Shown here: positions 42,419 to 44,678 of the stretch, piece by piece
Layout: each line of letters starts with the position of its first letter
Numbering within the stretch: the first letter of the stretch is position 1
DNA from: Comamonadaceae bacterium
GTDB taxonomy: Bacteria; Pseudomonadota; Gammaproteobacteria; Burkholderiales; Burkholderiaceae_C
Reading direction: 5' to 3'
Assembly: GCA_947447975.1 (NCBI GenBank)
Contig: CANFLU010000025.1
Coordinates: 1 to 44,678 of the forward strand
DNA length: 44,678 bases
The notes under the pieces: generated by a model
Told to the model about the DNA's origin: nothing
The model's database searches: none
The model's input: only the letters and a program-made list of their open reading frames with translations
Position numbers and translations under genes: made by a program

Positions 42419-43831
42419 TCAATGGGCAGCGAAAACAACACGGCTGGGCACCGGTTTGGATTGGCCGATCTGGCTCCACCAGGGCATCAGCAGGAAAAAT
42501 CCGAAATAGAACAGGGTTCCGACCTGCGATACCCGCTCGCCAATTTGAGAGGGCGGTAGCACGCCGAGATAGGCCAGGATGACAAAGTTGATGACAAAAA
42601 CGCCATACATGTACTTGTGCCAATCGGGACGGTAGCGGATGGACTTGACGTCGCAGTTGTCCAGCCAAGGCAGGAAGAACAAAATCACGACTGCGCCACC
42701 CATGATCACCACGCCCCAGAATTTGGCGTCGGTGTTGAGCATCATGACGGTGACCGCAGCCGCCGCGCCCAGCGCAACCAGTTTGAACAAAGCAGCCAAC
42801 TTGCCACGCGTCACCGCTAAGAACACCGCCAGCCAGATACAAGCGATCAGCACGTAAACCATTTCACCGGTGATAGCGCGCAGCATCGAGTAATACGGCG
42901 TGAAGTACCAGACCGGGGCGATATGCAAAGGCGTCTTGAGCGGGTCCGCCGGTATGAAGTTGTTGTACTCCAGGAAGTAGCCGCCAAATTCAGGCGCAAA
43001 GAAGATGATGGCAGTGAACACCATCAGGAACATGCTGACGGCAAAAATGTCGTGCACCGTGTAGTAGGGGTGGAAGGGGATACCGTCCAAAGGTTTACCT
43101 TTGGCGTCCTTAGGGGCGTTAGGGCCTTTGATTTCAACCCCATCGGGGTTGTTGGAACCCACATCGTGCAAAGCCAGTAAATGCGCTACTACCAAGCCCA
43201 ACAAGACCAAAGGCACGGCAATGACGTGGAAGCTAAAGAAGCGGTTTAAGGTCGCATCGCCCACCACATAGTCGCCGCGGATCAACAGCGCCAGGTCTGG
43301 GCCAACGAAAGGCACAGCTGCGAACAAGTTCACGATCACTTGCGCACCCCAGTAACTCATCTGACCCCACGGCAGCAGGTAGCCCATAAAGGCTTCGGCC
43401 ATCAGGCACAAGAAGATGGCACAGCCAAACAGCCATACCAACTCGCGCGGTTTGCGGTAGCTACCGTACATCAGGCCGCGGAACATATGCAGGTAGACCA
43501 CGATAAAGAAGGCAGAAGCACCGGTAGAGTGCATATAGCGGATCAACCAGCCCCACGGCACATCACGCATGATGTATTCGACCGAGCCAAAGGCCAAGGC
43601 GGCATCCGGTTTGTAGTGCATGACAAGGAAAATACCAGTCACAATTTGGATCACTAGCACCAGCAGCGACAAGGAACCGAAGATGTACCAGATGTTGAAG
43701 TTCTTGGGCGCGTAGTATTCCGCCATGTGAACGCGGTAGGCGTCAAAGGCGGTGGGGAAACGGTTTTCAAGCCAATTGCCTAGCTTGGCGCTGGCAGGCG
43801 CGTTGGGGGAAATTTCTTTGAATTCAGCCAT
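42419..43831 (-). CDS. petB: Cytochrome b of the bc1 complex
   Basis: 470 residues, about eight to nine membrane segments. The heme-ligating histidines lie in RYMHSTGASAFFIVVYLHMFRGL and in FFSFHVIAVPLVLLGLVVAHLLALH. The PEWY-like segment reads APVWYFTPYYSMLRA, with PVWY in place of PEWY. The protein holds the two quinone sites, Qo and Qi. It lies 22 bp after petA and 16 bp before petC. Confidence 0.96.
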   Translation of the reverse strand: MAEFKEISPNAPASAKLGNWLENRFPTAFDAYRVHMAEYYAPKNFNIWYIFGSLSLLVLVIQIVTGIFLVMHYKPDAALAFGSVEYIMRDVPWGWLIRYMHSTGASAFFIVVYLHMFRGLMYGSYRKPRELVWLFGCAIFLCLMAEAFMGYLLPWGQMSYWGAQVIVNLFAAVPFVGPDLALLIRGDYVVGDATLNRFFSFHVIAVPLVLLGLVVAHLLALHDVGSNNPDGVEIKGPNAPKDAKGKPLDGIPFHPYYTVHDIFAVSMFLMVFTAIIFFAPEFGGYFLEYNNFIPADPLKTPLHIAPVWYFTPYYSMLRAITGEMVYVLIACIWLAVFLAVTRGKLAALFKLVALGAAAAVTVMMLNTDAKFWGVVIMGGAVVILFFLPWLDNCDVKSIRYRPDWHKYMYGVFVINFVILAYLGVLPPSQIGERVSQVGTLFYFGFFLLMPWWSQIGQSKPVPSRVVFAAH

Positions 43832-43853
43832 GGTGTGCTCCGAAGGCGTAGGG

Positions 43854-44468
43854 TCAAGCTTGTTTGTCTTCGCCGATTAGCAACTTGCTGTCGGAGAGGA
43901 ACATATGCGGCGGCACTTCAAGATTGTCCGGCGCAGGCTTGTTTTTGAAGACGCGGCCCGCCATATCGAAGGTCGAACCGTGGCAAGGGCACAAGAAACC
44001 ACCCTTCCAGTCGTCGGGCAGCGAGGGCTGGGCGCCAATTTGAAACTTGTCGGAAGGCGAGCAACCCAAGTGGCTGCAGATACCGACCACGACCAAAAAC
44101 TCGGGCTTGATGGAGCGGCCCGGGTTGCGCGCGTACTTGGGGGTGAGTTCGTCGGGTTTGCGTTGAGATTGAGGATCGGCCAATGCGCCGTCAAGCGATT
44201 CCAATGCCGCCAACTGCTCTGGCGTGCGGCGCACGATCCAAACTGGCTTACCGCGCCACTCAACGGTCAGCTTTTCGCCGGGTTTCACTGCAGAAATATC
44301 CACTTCCACAGCAGCGCCGGCGGCTTTGGCACGCTCGGAAGGTTGGAAAGAACTGACAAAGGGCACTGCGGCGGTCAAAGCACCTGCTGCGCCTACGCAG
44401 GAAGAGGTGATGATCCAGGTCCGTTTGCTCGGGTCGTGGGGTGGGGTACCGGCGAGGGTGTCGCTCAT
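43854..44468 (-). CDS. petA: Ubiquinol-cytochrome c reductase iron-sulfur (Rieske) subunit
   Basis: 204 residues from the ATG at 44468, preceded by GAGGA. A Tat-like N-terminus (SKRTWIITSSCVGAAGAL) is followed by a membrane segment at about 18-40. The cluster motifs are CSHLGC and CPCHGS, which bind the 2Fe-2S center through two Cys and two His. It transfers electrons from ubiquinol to cytochrome c1. It is the first gene of petABC. Confidence 0.97.
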   Translation of the reverse strand: MSDTLAGTPPHDPSKRTWIITSSCVGAAGALTAAVPFVSSFQPSERAKAAGAAVEVDISAVKPGEKLTVEWRGKPVWIVRRTPEQLAALESLDGALADPQSQRKPDELTPKYARNPGRSIKPEFLVVVGICSHLGCSPSDKFQIGAQPSLPDDWKGGFLCPCHGSTFDMAGRVFKNKPAPDNLEVPPHMFLSDSKLLIGEDKQA

Positions 44469-44506
44469 GAGAATCCTCAGCAAAAATCACTACAAGGTAA
44501 CCGCGC

Positions 44507-44512
44507 ATTGTA
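44507..44512 (-). promoter_or_regulatory. Candidate -10 box of petABC
   Basis: TACAAT on the minus strand lies about 38 bp upstream of petA's ATG. The -35 position is GC-rich and does not match consensus, so activation or a different sigma factor is possible. Confidence 0.35.
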
Positions 44513-44581
44513 GCTGAGCGTCAGGCGCCCGATTTACCTTGCCGCAGCGCAGCAAATGCGCCACGGGCGGCGCCAAAGCGC

Positions 44582-44678
44582 TCAGGCCCGGGCGGCACCC
44601 GCCCACTGGCGCGCCATACGAACAGCGGCCAGCAGGCTGGAGGCGTCGGCCACGCCTTGGCCAGCACTGTCAAAGGCG
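44582..44678 (-). CDS. C-terminal end of an unidentified protein (truncated by window edge)
   Basis: An open minus-strand frame enters from the right edge and ends at TGA (44584-44582). It gives about 31 residues including FDSAGQGVADASSLLAAVR. I do not recognise the family with confidence. FDSxGxxxxD has a faint likeness to the C-terminus of ornithine cyclodeaminase/mu-crystallin proteins, which I would not rely on. It ends 113 bp before the petA start on the same strand. Confidence 0.4.
   Translation of the reverse strand, partial: AFDSAGQGVADASSLLAAVRMARQWAGAARA

Noticed and set aside
1..44678. CRISPR arrays, rRNA genes, insertion sequences and riboswitches
   Set aside because: No regularly spaced repeats, rRNA motifs, transposase frames or riboswitch-like leaders were seen.

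Overview
The window is about 44.7 kb of a GC-rich bacterial chromosome. Gene content, gene order and protein sequences point to a betaproteobacterium of the order Burkholderiales, most probably family Comamonadaceae (Rhodoferax/Polaromonas-like). This rests on recognised synteny (zapD-yacG; secA-argJ; yqgE-ruvX-pyrR-pyrB-pyrC; rubredoxin/thiD-like/hemL; dusB-fis-purH; petABC-sspA-sspB), not on a database search. Coding density is very high: no gene-free stretch reaches 300 bp, and many neighbouring genes overlap by ATGA.

Region 1 (1-19.7 kb) is housekeeping. It holds the end of zapD and yacG on +; the minus-strand run secA-argJ-DUF815 ATPase-NUDIX hydrolase; an M23 peptidase head-to-head with a DUF721/DciA-like gene; a minus-strand operon yqgE-ruvX-pyrR-pyrB-pyrC-plsC, in which the dihydroorotase has lost its metal-binding HxH; a photolyase; a GTG-started rubredoxin; a divergent ThiD-like kinase followed by hemL; and dusB-fis-purH.

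Region 2 (19.7-33.9 kb) is the most interesting part: an almost gapless minus-strand block for extracytoplasmic electron transfer. In transcription order it has a PAS/NarX-type sensor kinase and LuxR-type response regulator; a 237-bp regulatory gap with a perfect dyad; a periplasmic monoheme cytochrome c; a decaheme MtrA/MtoA-type cytochrome; an MtrB/MtoB/PioB-type outer-membrane barrel; a tetraheme CymA/NapC-type quinol-linked cytochrome; and then, only 11 nt later, a full System I cytochrome c maturation set ccmABCDEFGHI. The cluster thus encodes an outer-membrane porin-cytochrome conduit, its inner-membrane quinone connection, a possible periplasmic shuttle, the heme-attachment machinery and a likely regulator. 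The composition (MtrA, MtrB, CymA and a monoheme cytochrome, with no outer-surface MtrC/OmcA) resembles the Fe(II)-oxidation mto set more than the Shewanella mtr set, but sequence alone cannot fix the direction of electron flow.

Region 3 (34.0-40.2 kb) looks like accessory metabolism: a HyuA-type hydantoinase/oxoprolinase subunit without its usual HyuB partner, divergent from a metallophosphoesterase and a CocE/NonD-type serine hydrolase, followed by a small lipoprotein and a doubtful 29-codon membrane peptide.

Region 4 (40.2-44.7 kb) is core again: tRNA-Thr(UGU), sspB, sspA, and the cytochrome bc1 operon petA-petB-petC with a clear terminator. The right edge cuts the C-terminal end of an unidentified minus-strand gene.
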